Source: Chionis minor
Lineage: Eukaryota > Chordata > Aves > Charadriiformes > Chionididae
DNA length: 64,000 nt
NCBI GenBank assembly: GCA_013398295.1
Contig: VZSF01007318.1
Location: forward strand, 23,767 to 87,766
Direction: 5' to 3'
The notes beneath the pieces were generated by a model. It was not told where the DNA came from, ran no database searches, and was given only the letters and a program-made list of their open reading frames with translations. A program made the translations under genes and the position numbers. This document shows positions 1 through 10,885 of the stretch, one piece after another. Each line of letters starts with the position of its first letter. Position 1 is the first letter of the stretch.

Positions 1-439
1 GGTGTTCTCCAGGTCATAAACCTGCAGCCAAGAACCAAAAAGTCAATGAAATTAATCTCCTACCAAGCAAAATCTTGTGCATGGGGGGTAGAAGGGCAGA
101 GCAGACTTCTGTCTGTCTTCCTACTGAGCTAGCACCTAGGGAGTGCCAGCAGTTTGGAGATGAAAACAAGAACTAGAAAGTTAATTGGGAAATTGGTGAA
201 GATGCAGAAATTGGTGAAGTACAGATAAAATGTAGGTGGCATTTGAGGCTTTATGCAACTTCCCGAGTCAGTGCTATGAAGGTTGTGACACGCTGCACTG
301 GTTGGGGTGGCCACCCCTGGTAGGTGTTGTGGCAGGAACAGCCTAATCAAAGCCTAAAGACAGCCTAATCAAAAAGAGGGATTGAACTTCCCATCTTTGA
401 GAAGGGCAAGATGGAGAGTCCAGGAAACTGCAGGATGTC
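1..439. other. Unique DNA, no gene seen
   Basis: No recognisable repeat, RNA or exon. A 73-codon minus-strand frame at 129-350 has no domain or splice context and looks like chance. A short repeated phrase (CAGCCTAATCAAA) at about 339 and 361 is the only local structure. Confidence 0.5.
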
Positions 440-690
440 AAATCTTGTCTCAGTCCTTTGGAAGATAAGGGAGTAAAATGGAACAAATTTCATGGAAACC
501 TATTTCCCATCACATGAAGGACAAGCAAGTGTTTGGAGACAACCCATATGGATTTACCAATGGAAAATCATACCTGACCAACCTGTTAGCCTTATATAAG
601 AGGAAAGCAGTGGATATCATTCACCTTAGCTTTGGAAGGCTTTCAACACAGTCTAATACAGAGCTTTTGTATGGTCAAAGGTGAAGCAAG
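440..690 (+). mobile_element. CR1 LINE fragment, reverse-transcriptase region
   Basis: The 68-codon frame beginning at 478 carries decayed but recognisable CR1 ORF2 reverse-transcriptase landmarks. It starts with MEQIS (CR1 consensus VMEQI), then YGFTNGKSYLTNL (consensus QHGFTKGKSCLTNL), then AVDIIHLSFGRLST (consensus AVDVVYLDFSKAFDTV). The catalytic aspartate of the last motif is lost, as LSFGR replaces LDFSK. About ten residues between the second and third motifs are missing. No 3' tail follows. It is an old, inactive internal fragment; the outer limits are approximate. Confidence 0.75.
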
Positions 691-3039
691 AGGAATTTCT
701 TCCAGATATAATTTAAAAAAGAAAAAATCTTAATGGGAATACCAAGTATTAGAACAATTTTCACCAAGATGTTGTGAAATCTCTGCCCTTGGAGATTTTG
801 AAAAGTTTTGCATTAGACCCCGACGAACACGATGTAACTTAGATGTTAGACTGCTTTAGATATCAAAAGGTCCTCCCAATCTACTGTTTTTTCCCAGTGA
901 TTCCATGACTGAAGTGTAAAATTCAGAAAATGAAGATGTTTATCTATCTTAGAAGGTGAGGCCAGATGAAAGAAGAGATGAACAATTTAAGAGTGAAATA
1001 ATACATATTAAAACTTCTGTTTCATACTAGAACATTTGGTGCCTGTGTACTTTTTTTAGATCTATTCTTTAGATTTTTTATGTTCCCAAAATCTACATAC
1101 AAATCTAGATGCTGAAGACCTTGATCAGAACATTATCAAAATAAGAATATCAGATGCATGTAAAAGTAAATTTACATAAATAGGCATGTCAAGCAAAACC
1201 TAAATGTTGGTCTGATCTCTTTATTCTGTATTGAGTATAGGTTTATATGTTGGCATCTGCTATAAGAGTTAAAGTGTACTTATATTTGTATTTACATATT
1301 TAGTATAAGCACTTTTTTGGGTTTTGGTTTTTGGTTTTTTGTTTTTTTTTCCCCCCAGAGATTCTCCTGAAGACCAGAGCAGATCTTTCTGGAGATTAGA
1401 GAGGATATTTTCCACCTTCATACAAAATTTGTCATTCCATAAGAAAGACAGGAAGAAAGAAGAAGATTTCCTTTCTTTTAAAGGTTGGAAGATTGCCTAC
1501 AGTTTATGAGTATGTAGAGAGGAATGCACTGTTAAGCCTACAAATAGTATTTCACAAGTATATAGTTTGTATCTTTTGTTCAAGTGCTCAAGATTAAAAC
1601 CAATTCCTAGATTTGGAGTTAAAAAGAACAATTTCTCATAGGTCAATATACTATCAGAGGGTTTATACTGAGCAGGAGGGGAAGTTAGTCTCGTTTTTGT
1701 AGATTGGGGTACAGTCTGTTTCATAATAAAATCTTGAGAGTTCAGTTTAATAGATCCCTATAGCAGTGATCCAAGATGTTGGGTAGGTTTTTGCTGACTC
1801 CTGTTCTCTCCTGGCATACTATACATTTGAACTTTCTTACATAATTTGCTGAAAAGAGCTTGGAAATATTTTTATCTTCATACTGCCGTGTGAAGCAGAC
1901 ATTCAGAGCAACAGACATTCAGAAAGCCATACTGACCAGGACACTTCTTCCATGAATGTCTGTGGTTACAGTAGTTGCACCAGACTCAGATGAATCCCTC
2001 CTTTTCTGTGTTCCAGTAAACAGGAATTTGACACAAGTTCAGGTTCTTATGGGGAGCATGACTAACAGGCCAATGTGAGTATATGAGAATTGTAAGTCAT
2101 CATTGTGAATTAAATGGTCAATTTCCAGCCATAACTTTTGACAGAAACCTGGACTACATCTATTGCACAAATTTAAATCATTTGGTATGTCCATCATTCT
2201 GCCAGTTTTACATTCTTATTCTACCAAATCCTAAACCACATGAGCAGATCTCTAGCATCAGTCTCTTATATCAAGCTCTGAATTGTTTTGGGTAAGAGAA
2301 GTCTTTTTTGGTCTGCATTTATACAGGTAATAGGATCTTCATTTAAGGTTGGATGTACTATAGTCTGAGATAAAACAAATACATGACATGGGGTGATATT
2401 GGTAGCCAATATAATTTAGCCTCGTATCATAGAGTAGGATAAAGATTATTGTATTCAAAATATGTACCTTTAAAATGCCTGTCGGAGTACAACCCAGGGT
2501 ACTTGCTGATAAATATAAGGCACAGAAGTATTGTTAGACAGGATTAAGAATCTTATTTAGTCTCCAACAATTACAGTGTGTTGATTTCATTTATGCTACT
2601 AAAATGGATTATAAAAATTCTTCGATATCATTTATGAAATTTTAGCAATTTTTCTTAAGGAGGTCATGAGAAGAGTGATCTTTGAAGACTACAGGCAGCC
2701 AAGAACACAGAGCTTCAAGTAGAAAATGGTAATCAAAAGCCTTAAGTTTAATCACTAAAATTGAAAAAACTCATCTTGCAGTATTTCCTATTCTGTTTAG
2801 AAAATTGCTTTATAGATCAGGCTCACTTTAGCTCTAGAAACAACAACAACAAAAAAAAAAGATTCCCACTTAAATGGAAAATAAGTTCTACTATTGTGTG
2901 GATTGTTTGGTTTTTTTCTCTTTTTATTTTTATTTTGGCAATCTCTATGACAAACTAATGCTGTTCTGAGAAAGCATATGAAGGTCATGTGCTTTAGCTA
3001 CGCAGCAGGCTCCTCTATTCAGCAAAAAAGCTAGAAAAG
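691..3039. other. AT-rich unique DNA, no gene seen
   Basis: No exon, RNA gene or classifiable transposon is visible. A T-rich run followed by C's lies at about 1313-1357. A 12-base direct repeat (CAGACATTCAGA) occurs near 1897 and 1915. The short open frames here (61-75 codons) overlap on both strands and include simple-sequence translation. Confidence 0.45.
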
Positions 3040-3145
3040 CTTTTTGAAGCCTGCATAATTTATGCAGGTCAAGGCTAGACAGGATAGGAAAGAAGAGTTT
3101 TAACTAATGAGATTATTACTAATGAGCTCATTATGCAGATCTTTC
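3040..3145. promoter_or_regulatory. Candidate regulatory cluster of homeodomain/POU-like palindromes
   Basis: A perfect inverted repeat with 9-base arms and a 1-base centre lies at 3050-3068 (core TGCATAATTTATGCA). A perfect 14-bp palindrome, TAATGAGCTCATTA, lies at 3120-3133. The word ACTAATGAG occurs twice 15 bp apart (about 3103 and 3118), and TTATGCAG occurs twice (3061 and 3132 region). TAAT and ATGCA-type words are typical of homeodomain and POU sites. That they act as an enhancer is inference; no conservation data are available. Confidence 0.25.
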
Positions 3146-3208
3146 CCTTTGCAGAACATTGCTCCTGATTCTTGAAATTCTCAGCTACACATGCGTGCGT
3201 GCATTTGT

Positions 3209-3223
3209 ACACACACACACACA
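3209..3223. repeat. (AC)n microsatellite
   Basis: About seven AC dinucleotides in a row, preceded by a short GTGC-rich stretch. Confidence 0.85.
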
Positions 3224-5667
3224 GAGATGTCTTCTTTAGATTATAAAATGGCTTTGATGCATGTTGGTTTATATTTTTACTAGTTACATATCTGATTCTC
3301 CTTGGTCATGTATGTGTATTTATTTACACATCTTAATTCCTTCATACTTAAACATAATTTTTATTATTTCTTTCCTTTTCTGTGGTTGTTTTTTCCTTCT
3401 TTTTCCTTCTTTTTTTGATCAAAAGGGAATAATGTTCTTCTATTTTTATTTCAGTGGGGTCAGTGTAAACTCTGTATGCTACATCCCAGGCTATCCGTCT
3501 CCAGTAAGCCTGGCTATATAGCTATATAGCTATAACAGGAGCAACCTAGTAACTGCTCTACTACGTTCTGGGAAATAGTTTTACCAGTGTTAATTTAAAA
3601 AAAATATTGTTTTCCTTTTACATAAAACTATATCCTTTCTGCACCACTCTATCTGAGAGCTAAAAGTCTGAAAGGAACAAATTTTCCTTCTAAGATCCTC
3701 AGTAGACCCTCTGCCCATCAGGTACAGTCATTTACTGCAGGAGTAAAGATTTAGTAAGTGAAACAGGCTAGATCCTAGCTCCCTGTGGCTGCCTGAAATG
3801 CCTCTTCAGACAGCAGGTGATCTTGCAGCCGCAGTAGTTTCTTACTCTGCTGGTTACACTGAGCGGTTCCAATTAAGGAGGAGGATTATCCCCTGCATGG
3901 GAGCTGGCAACGGCTTTAATGTCAGAATCGTCAGGCTGGTCACACACAAAAAAAAAAAAAAGTGAAGATGAAAAGCACTGGCCTGATTGCACTCCAGCCA
4001 AGAAAAAGTAAATGGCTACCGAGGGTAACTAGTAAAAGCAGCTCTGGCAACAGGAGGTTGGCATGGAAGACAGTTGGCATGTCTTTTAAATGCATGTCTG
4101 GGTGTGTCCCTTCGCGTGACAGTGCAGTGGCTTGTGCTCAGAAGTATCTAAGAACTACTCCTGCTACAGACGCTGCAGCAGAGGAAGGCTGACTCTTGCC
4201 CATTGCGCCCAGTCTCTGTTTACTTTCCTAACCAGAGTAAAACATACCATAGTCATTTAGCCTGATTTTAGATGCTCGGTTAAGATATCTGCCCATTCTT
4301 TGATATTCACCTAATCGATATTACAGAAATGAGAAGTTCTTTGAAGGGCAACTCAACTTTCTTATAATTGGAATTGCTTAATATTTGAATCACTGTTTGA
4401 AAACATCTGTCTGCTGACTATTGAAAGACTGAAAGTCAGATGCCATAATGGCTAAAACTGGGAGGGTGAATTCAGGCCCAACTGGATTCTTCTTGCAGAC
4501 ATAAAATTAGTCATCTACTACACCATTAACTTGCAGAAATCTTGTGATGATACATCAGATATAGGGACTACAGACAAAAAATTATAAATAAATTTTCAAG
4601 TTTTACAGAGATGATCTAAACAGTTTCTTAATCCTACAAAATACAATTCTAATTTTTTATTTTCTATTTAGCTATACAGGGAAACAAAACTAACTGGAAG
4701 TTCTCTGTGTCTTACCGTGCCATGCCAAGCTAAGCCTAGTTTTATGCATTGCCTCTGTTCCTCAAAGAAACAATATTATTCACATTGAAATCAGTGGGAG
4801 CTCATGTCTTTTGAAAGTACAATTTAATTTGAATAAATGGAAATCTGAGGAGCCTGCTGATATTACAGATTGACTACTTTGTAGTAAGCAATTCAAATCT
4901 GGATGGGCCAGGCAATTTATTGACTAGATAAAAAATAGAATTTTAGCTTTTTCATTGTGTTCAATATACATTACTTACCTTGTTTGCCAGAGACTTTGTT
5001 TCCATAATGACTTCCAGAAATATTTGACTCATCTTCTACTGTTGAGTTCTTTATGGTTACAAAGTGAAGATAAATCTAAAACATTTTTCTTCCAGGCAAA
5101 TTGATGCTACAAGGTATAAATGAGTTTGATGCCCCTGTAGCAGGGGTCCTTTTTTTCTGTCCAGTCTTTCCTGATGCATATATTTGGTGTGCAGCACATA
5201 TGTAGGCAATTTCATAGAACAGAAAAGATGAATCGTTATGAAAAGATACATAGGTATGTAAGTCTGATATGTACTTAATATGTGGTATCTATTACACTTT
5301 GACAGATCATTGCTGCTAAAGCTGGGAACGATATTTTATATTTTTCATAGACTTCACTAAACAACTTTAGTATTGCCAGATCTTCTTTCAGCCTCATCCA
5401 AACTAGGCCCTAGCAGATCTGCCAAACTGAACTGCATCCAGTTATTTGCAAGAATGCAAGTTCTTAATCTACTGGTGTTCATCAGCTGATCCGGAGGCTA
5501 AAGTTAGCTCAAAATATCTTTCCACTTATTGTGTTCCTATTCTTTTCTCCTGATTTAGAATTGGATTCAACTGCTTAGCCATGAGAAACTTAAATTGAGA
5601 TGCCTTAGAATATCTTAGAAGTTCAGATGAACTAAAAATTTGGAGTTCATGGCTACAAAAACTTTGA
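3224..5667. other. Unique DNA with minor low-complexity tracts, no gene seen
   Basis: Holds an 18-bp perfect palindrome made of TATAGC words at 3513-3530 and an A-run after CA repeats at about 3943-3961. A slightly GC-richer patch at 3830-4200 contains a 76-codon frame without recognisable domains. No transposon or RNA gene was recognised. Confidence 0.4.
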
Positions 5668-5694
5668 TCTCTCTCTCTCTCTCTCTCTCTCTCT
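5668..5694. repeat. (TC)n microsatellite
   Basis: An uninterrupted 27-base TC repeat. Its minus-strand translation gives an Arg-Glu run, which explains the 95-codon minus-strand frame over it. Confidence 0.95.
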
Positions 5695-6713
5695 AGCTTC
5701 CTCCTGTGGTTGAGAGAGTTTTTCAGATATTTAGCAAAAAGTGTTTCCTGTTCTGCACAGAAATACGAAGACTTTTTGCGATCCAAAATGACACCTCTAG
5801 TTCCCCAAAGCAATATAAGCGTCTTCAGGGACTAGTCAAATTCTTATCTGATCAGTTCCCGAATTGCCACAGATCAGGCACAGATCTTGTCGCCCAAATT
5901 GAATTCGCAGTCAACAGTTGTTAAACCAATGTAAGATCTTTGAACTTGTATTTCTGAGAAAGTTAAAAGCAAGACATTTTATAAAACAAGGATCTGATTC
6001 TATCTATAAGATTTTGCAATTCAGTCTTCAAGGTCGACCTCTAAACATGACCTTGAACATCTGGGGATTCTTTCTGTTCATAAACATGTGTAGAAGATGC
6101 ATACAGCCAAACAGCGATACCACAGTCTTGACAAAACAAAAGAAAACAAAACAAAGAGAAAAAAACTCTCTTACTAATAATGCATGTGCAAGTATTCACG
6201 TGTTTTCATCTGAATCACAGTTGATCTAGTCCTGGCTTAAATTCTTGTCTCTTCTGTGTTCATTGTTACAGAATGGATACACAAAACATTTTCTGAAAAC
6301 AAAACAAGGCAAAAAATCAACAAGAAGTTGGGAACATCTCCACCTTGAGGAACACCAGTAAAATTTACTCATTAGAAAGTTTTGTTTTAGTTTTATTGAA
6401 GTTCTCTTATTGAAAATCCCCTCATCTCTTCGTTTACTGGCTTTAGCACTCACACGATGATCTGATAGCCTAGACTGATTGACTGTTAGGGACCTGGGCT
6501 TGAATGATGTTGAGGTGAACAGCAAGTTTCTGTATTTCTGCCGTTAACAGACAGAATCACTGAGAGAATTTTCAGAGCAGATTGGGAAGAAAAATAAGGC
6601 TTACTTTACTGCATGATGACTTTAAGACCCAAAGCCCAGAATTATATAGGAGGAAAGAACAATTATAGATAAGTAAAAGAAATCAATATGTAGTTTTTGT
6701 TTGCTTTTCACAG
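5695..6713. other. Unique DNA, no gene seen
   Basis: AT-rich, with several short A/AC-rich tracts (about 6128-6165 and 6298-6318). No recognisable repeats or exons. The stretch ends in a good polypyrimidine-AG at 6690-6713, discussed with the following feature. Confidence 0.4.
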
Positions 6714-6935
6714 GATGGCAATGTCCACTGTGGGATAATGGAATGTGCGATTGCTAGTGTAGTCTACAGATCACTTTTTGATGGGGAAGAGGGTTATTTT
6801 GATGCCAGGTTGAAAGATTTAAAAGTTGTTGTAGAACTGCTCAAAGAAGGTCCCACTAAAATTGGGAAAGGAAAAGCTGAATCAGATGAGGCACTTGAGT
6901 CAAAACAAACATCTCTCATTCTTCAAAATGCTTGA
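6714..6935 (+). other. Weak candidate exon or pseudo-exon, unknown product
   Basis: A T-rich tract ends in CACAG at 6713, a plausible splice acceptor. Directly after it a frame is open for 73 codons to a stop at 6933-6935, with an internal ATG at 6738. The predicted peptide is mixed and charged, with a Lys/Glu-rich C-terminal third; I recognise no domain or family. No matching upstream exon or nearby polyadenylation context is evident. Chance is a serious alternative, because 73-codon open stretches are common at this scale. It is listed only because acceptor and frame coincide. Confidence 0.12.
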
Positions 6936-8794
6936 AAAAGATTCTCCATTTTTGCGTTTGTAGCAGGGAGTAGCTGATCAGAATTATTAACAGATTATCA
7001 ATGACAGAAGCTGTGAAGCTGCCACACTGATTAGCTTGCAAGCACCATTAGGAAAAAGAAAATCCTAAGCAGCAAAAATTATAAATTAAGGTCAAAGCCA
7101 ACTATGGTATGGGGACATGATATTCCAATAACTTTTTAAAAATACTGCCCACTTCAGCAGTGTCCAAATGATATTAACTACCAAATTCCAATCAAAATTA
7201 TTTAAAAAGCAATGAAAGCACTTGAGGCAAAGAAGCTATTTTAAATTTTTCACTGACCGTAAATAAACTTGCACAAGATTTTTGAACTTTAACCAATGGT
7301 GTGCAAATTTTTTTTTAGCCCTAAAGTGACCCTAAAACTAGTAATGTCTTTCAAAAAGTTTTAACTGCTTCAGTTTCAAGTGTTTGATTAGATTAAAAGT
7401 TTTTTTGTTAGTTGAAGCAAAAAGTATTCAAAACAACCTATGTATATTATGCTAGTGCTTTTCTTTCATATGAACAGATATATTTTTTAAAGGGCAAATA
7501 GATTTGTTTTTCTGTAACCCAATGTATTGATGTACATATATCCTATAAGCGTTGGTAGGGTTACCAAATGAACAAATTAATTACAGCCTACAATTTCTGC
7601 ATTAAACATTGCCTTAGATATTGTGTTAGAATCATCTTTCAGTGATCTTAACTGAAGAAGAGGATATAATCTACGTGAAAAATAAAACAAATATTCACAG
7701 GTAACTTTATGTCAGTAAGCCTTTTAAACTGCAAGGGACAAGTGGTCATACATAATTATGTGCATATATTTTCAGTTACAAATTCCTTAGACATGAGAGA
7801 AATGTCATCATTGTTAGCCTAACACTGGAAAATGTTTCATGTCCCTAATTAAGCAAATGTCTCTAAGATTTTTCAAAGGATACAGTCCTGAAAGAATCAG
7901 GGGGTGGGAGCTGGTGAGGAGGAGGAGGGGTAGAATGCATGGAAGAGTTTCGTTCCCTTTTTACAAAGCACAACAACTGTGTACGTAGAAATGCCAGTCT
8001 GGTCTGGTAGTTTGTAACCATAGCAACTCCTGCAGAAGCTGGAGGTGAAAACAGAATATTAGGGGTCTCCTTTCTCCAGACCACTGCCGTGGAAAATGAG
8101 CAAAAGGGAGAAGGAAAAACTGTAGAGACTTTTCCTGTCCCAGGAAGTTCACAATGTAAATTTCAAGAGTTGTTCTTTGTTATCCTCCTCTGCTGAGTCC
8201 TTAAAAGGATATTTTTTTTTTTTGAAAGAAACCATATTCCAAAATAATATAATTAAAATATTTGGGTGGAAGACATAAGGTTAGAGAGGCAGAATAACCT
8301 TCATTAAAGCATTTAATTACATCCAGAATTTATGCATAAGGAATGTTTTCTTCCTTTCTAAAATATATATGGCCAATTAAATGTTAGGGACCTAAGTTTT
8401 TTTCAGCCATGAGATGCAAATGATATTAATAAATGCTTTTTTTTTTTTCTTCTGTAGAGCAAGCAGTCTTCATAGTTTAAATAAGTACTGCAGTTTGCTG
8501 TCTTCTTGTGTGCACAGGGTCCTTTACTTCAAACATTTTGGAGGATATATTTTTAATAGGGAATTTCTTTTAATAATCTGATTTTGTGAGCATTTATTCA
8601 TCCAGTCAATTTTCTGGAAGGCCTTGTTCAAGGTTTTGCAGCTCAAAACTTACAAAGGGAGGGGAGAAAAGTTTAATTTATCAAAATCTTTTGCATTTTT
8701 CATAGAAATGATGAATGCCAGCTCCCAATCAACTCTAAGCCTTACTATAGGATTCATTGTCTATCCAGCCAAAGCACACACAGAAGACATCTGT
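6936..8794. other. AT-rich unique DNA, no gene seen
   Basis: No transposon, RNA gene or exon recognised. Contains T-runs at about 8211-8223 and 8438-8448, and a purine-rich patch at 7900-7930. Confidence 0.45.
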
Positions 8795-10885
8795 AATCAC
8801 AGAATCCCATAATGGATGAGGTTAGAAACTATGTCTGTATCATCTGGTCCAATTCATCTGCTCAAGGAGGGTCACCTATGGCTGGTTGGCCAGGACTGTG
8901 CCCAGTCAGGTTTTGAATATCTCCAAAGGATGGAGACTCCACAGCCTCCCTGGGCAATCTGTTCCAGTGTTTGATCACCCCATTAATAAGATCTTCCCCT
9001 TGGTCCTTCTCTTCTCTAGGCTGAACAGATCCAGTTCTCTCACCTTCTCCTGATATGAGTGGTCCTCCAATCCCTTAATCATCTTTTTGGCCCTGTGTTG
9101 GACTTGTTCCAGTATGTCCATGTCTTTCTTGCACTGGGGAGCCCAGAACTGGACGCAGCACTCCAAGTGTGTCACCAGGGCTAAGTAGAACAGAAGGATC
9201 ACCTCACTTAACTTGCTAGTAATAGCAATGCTCCTCCTAATGCCGCCCAGGGTGCTGCTGGCCACCTGTGCCACCAGGGTGCACTGCTGGCTGATGTTCT
9301 GCTGACTGTCCACCAGGATCCCCAAGGTTCTTTACAGAATTACTTTCTAGCCAGTTGTTCCCCAGTGTGTATCTGCGCCTGGAGTTAGTCCTCCTCAGAT
9401 GTAGGACTTCACATTTCCCCTTTTTGAGCTTAATGAGATTTCTTCTTGGCTCAATTCTGCAGTCTGTTGAGCTTTCTCTGAATGGCAGCACAGCCATCTG
9501 GTCTATCAGCCACTCTTCACAGTCCTGTATCATTTATTAACTAGCTGAGGGTGCACTCTGTCCTAGAGCCCTGAACAAAAATGTTATACAGTATTGGCCC
9601 CAGTATCAAAAAGTAGTAACTTGCCTCCAACTGAACTCTGTGCCACTGATCACAACCATCTGAGTCTGGTAGTTCAGTCAGTTTTCAATTCACCTCACTG
9701 TGCCTTACCTTACCTAATCTGTACTTTGTCAGCTTGTCTGTGAAGATGTTACGGGATACAGTGTCCAAAGCCTTACAAGGTAAACAACATCCACTGCTCT
9801 TCCCTCATCTGCCAAGCTAGCCACCTCATTCTAGAAGGCTATAATGTTGGTTAAGCATGATTCCCCTTTCATAAATCCATGCCAACTACTTCTTGTCTTT
9901 CATGTGTCTAGAGATGGTTTCCAAGAATAATTGCTCCATCAGCTTCCCAGGTGTGGCTGACTAGTATGCAGTTTCCCAGATCCTTCTTTTAGTCCTTGAA
10001 GAGAAGAGTGACATTTGCTCTCTTTTAGTTATCAGAAACTTCCTCCAATCACTATGACCTTTTAAAGATAAATGACAGTGACATTGCAGTGATGTCAGCC
10101 ACCTCCCTCAGCACTCATGGGTGCAACCCATTAAGCCCCATTGACTTATGTATGTTCAGTTTGTTAATTGCTCCTTAACCCAATCCTTCTTCACTGAAGA
10201 TAAGACTTCCTTGGTCCCGACTTTCCCTCTTGCCTCAGGGGCCTTGGACTCCTGAATGTTGATCTTAGCAGTAAAGACTGAAACAAAGGTGGCATTCAGT
10301 ATCTTGACCTTTTCCATGTCATTTGACATGAGGTCCCCTGCCTCATTCAGTGGTAGGCCCACAGTTTCCCTAGACTTTCTTCTGTTGTTTATGCACTTGT
10401 AGAGTCCTTTCTTGTTGGCCTTCACATCCCTCACCAGATCTGACTCCAGGTAGACCTTGGCTTTCCTAACTTCATCCTTGCATGACAGGATGGCATTTCT
10501 TTACTCCTCCTTGGTCACCTGCCCCTGCTTCCATCTCTTGTATACTTCCTTTCTGAACCTGATTTCAGTTAGGAGTTCATTTAGTATCTCTTTGCTCATC
10601 CATACAGGTTTCCGGATGCTTATGTTTGATTTGGGTGGCAGAGCACTGGAACAGGCTGCCCAGAGAGGTTGTGGAGTCTCTGACTCTGGAGATATTCAAA
10701 ACCCTCCTGGACACCATCCTGTGCAACCTGCTCTAGGTGGACCTGCTCTGGCAGGGGGGTTGGACTAGATGATCTCTAGAGGTCCCTTCCAACCCTTAGC
10801 ATTCTGTCATTCTGTGATTCTGTGATTCTGTGATTTCCTGTTTGCTGGGAGGGACATCTCTTGAGTTTGGAGGAGACAACCATGC
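8795..10885 (-). mobile_element. CR1 LINE, long 5'-truncated copy interrupted by a younger CR1
   Basis: Read on the minus strand, the element runs from right to left. It starts with a CR1 linker peptide at 10434-10156 (NKKGLYKCINNRRKSRETVG, then LNATFVSVFTAKINIQESK). The decayed reverse-transcriptase region follows at about 10150-9540. The C-terminal ORF2 domain spans 9533-8975 in two overlapping frames, so at least one frameshift is present, with [23 protein letters not shown] as a landmark block. The 3' untranslated end lies at 8975-8800, with its tail complement TCACAGAAT at about 8799. The older element is split at 10632/10837 by a plus-strand CR1 tail and resumes at 10837-10885 in the expected order. 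Multiple stops mean it cannot encode a working protein. Confidence 0.92.
10633..10836 (+). mobile_element. CR1 LINE 3' end nested in an older CR1
   Basis: This carries the last ~200 bp of a CR1. It includes GCACTGGAACAGGCTGCCCA, the GGTTGGACTAGATGATCTCT block and a tail of repeated ATTCTGTGA units at about 10800-10833. The hexamer TGATTT occurs just before (10627-10632) and at the end (10831-10836), so it is a plausible target duplication, although part of the second copy could belong to the tail. The opposite-strand CR1 continues on both sides, so this copy is the later insertion. It is severely 5'-truncated and has no coding capacity. Confidence 0.9.

Noticed and set aside
5526..5813. 95-codon minus-strand frame with an Arg-Glu run
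   Set aside because: The charged run is the translation of the (TC)n microsatellite.
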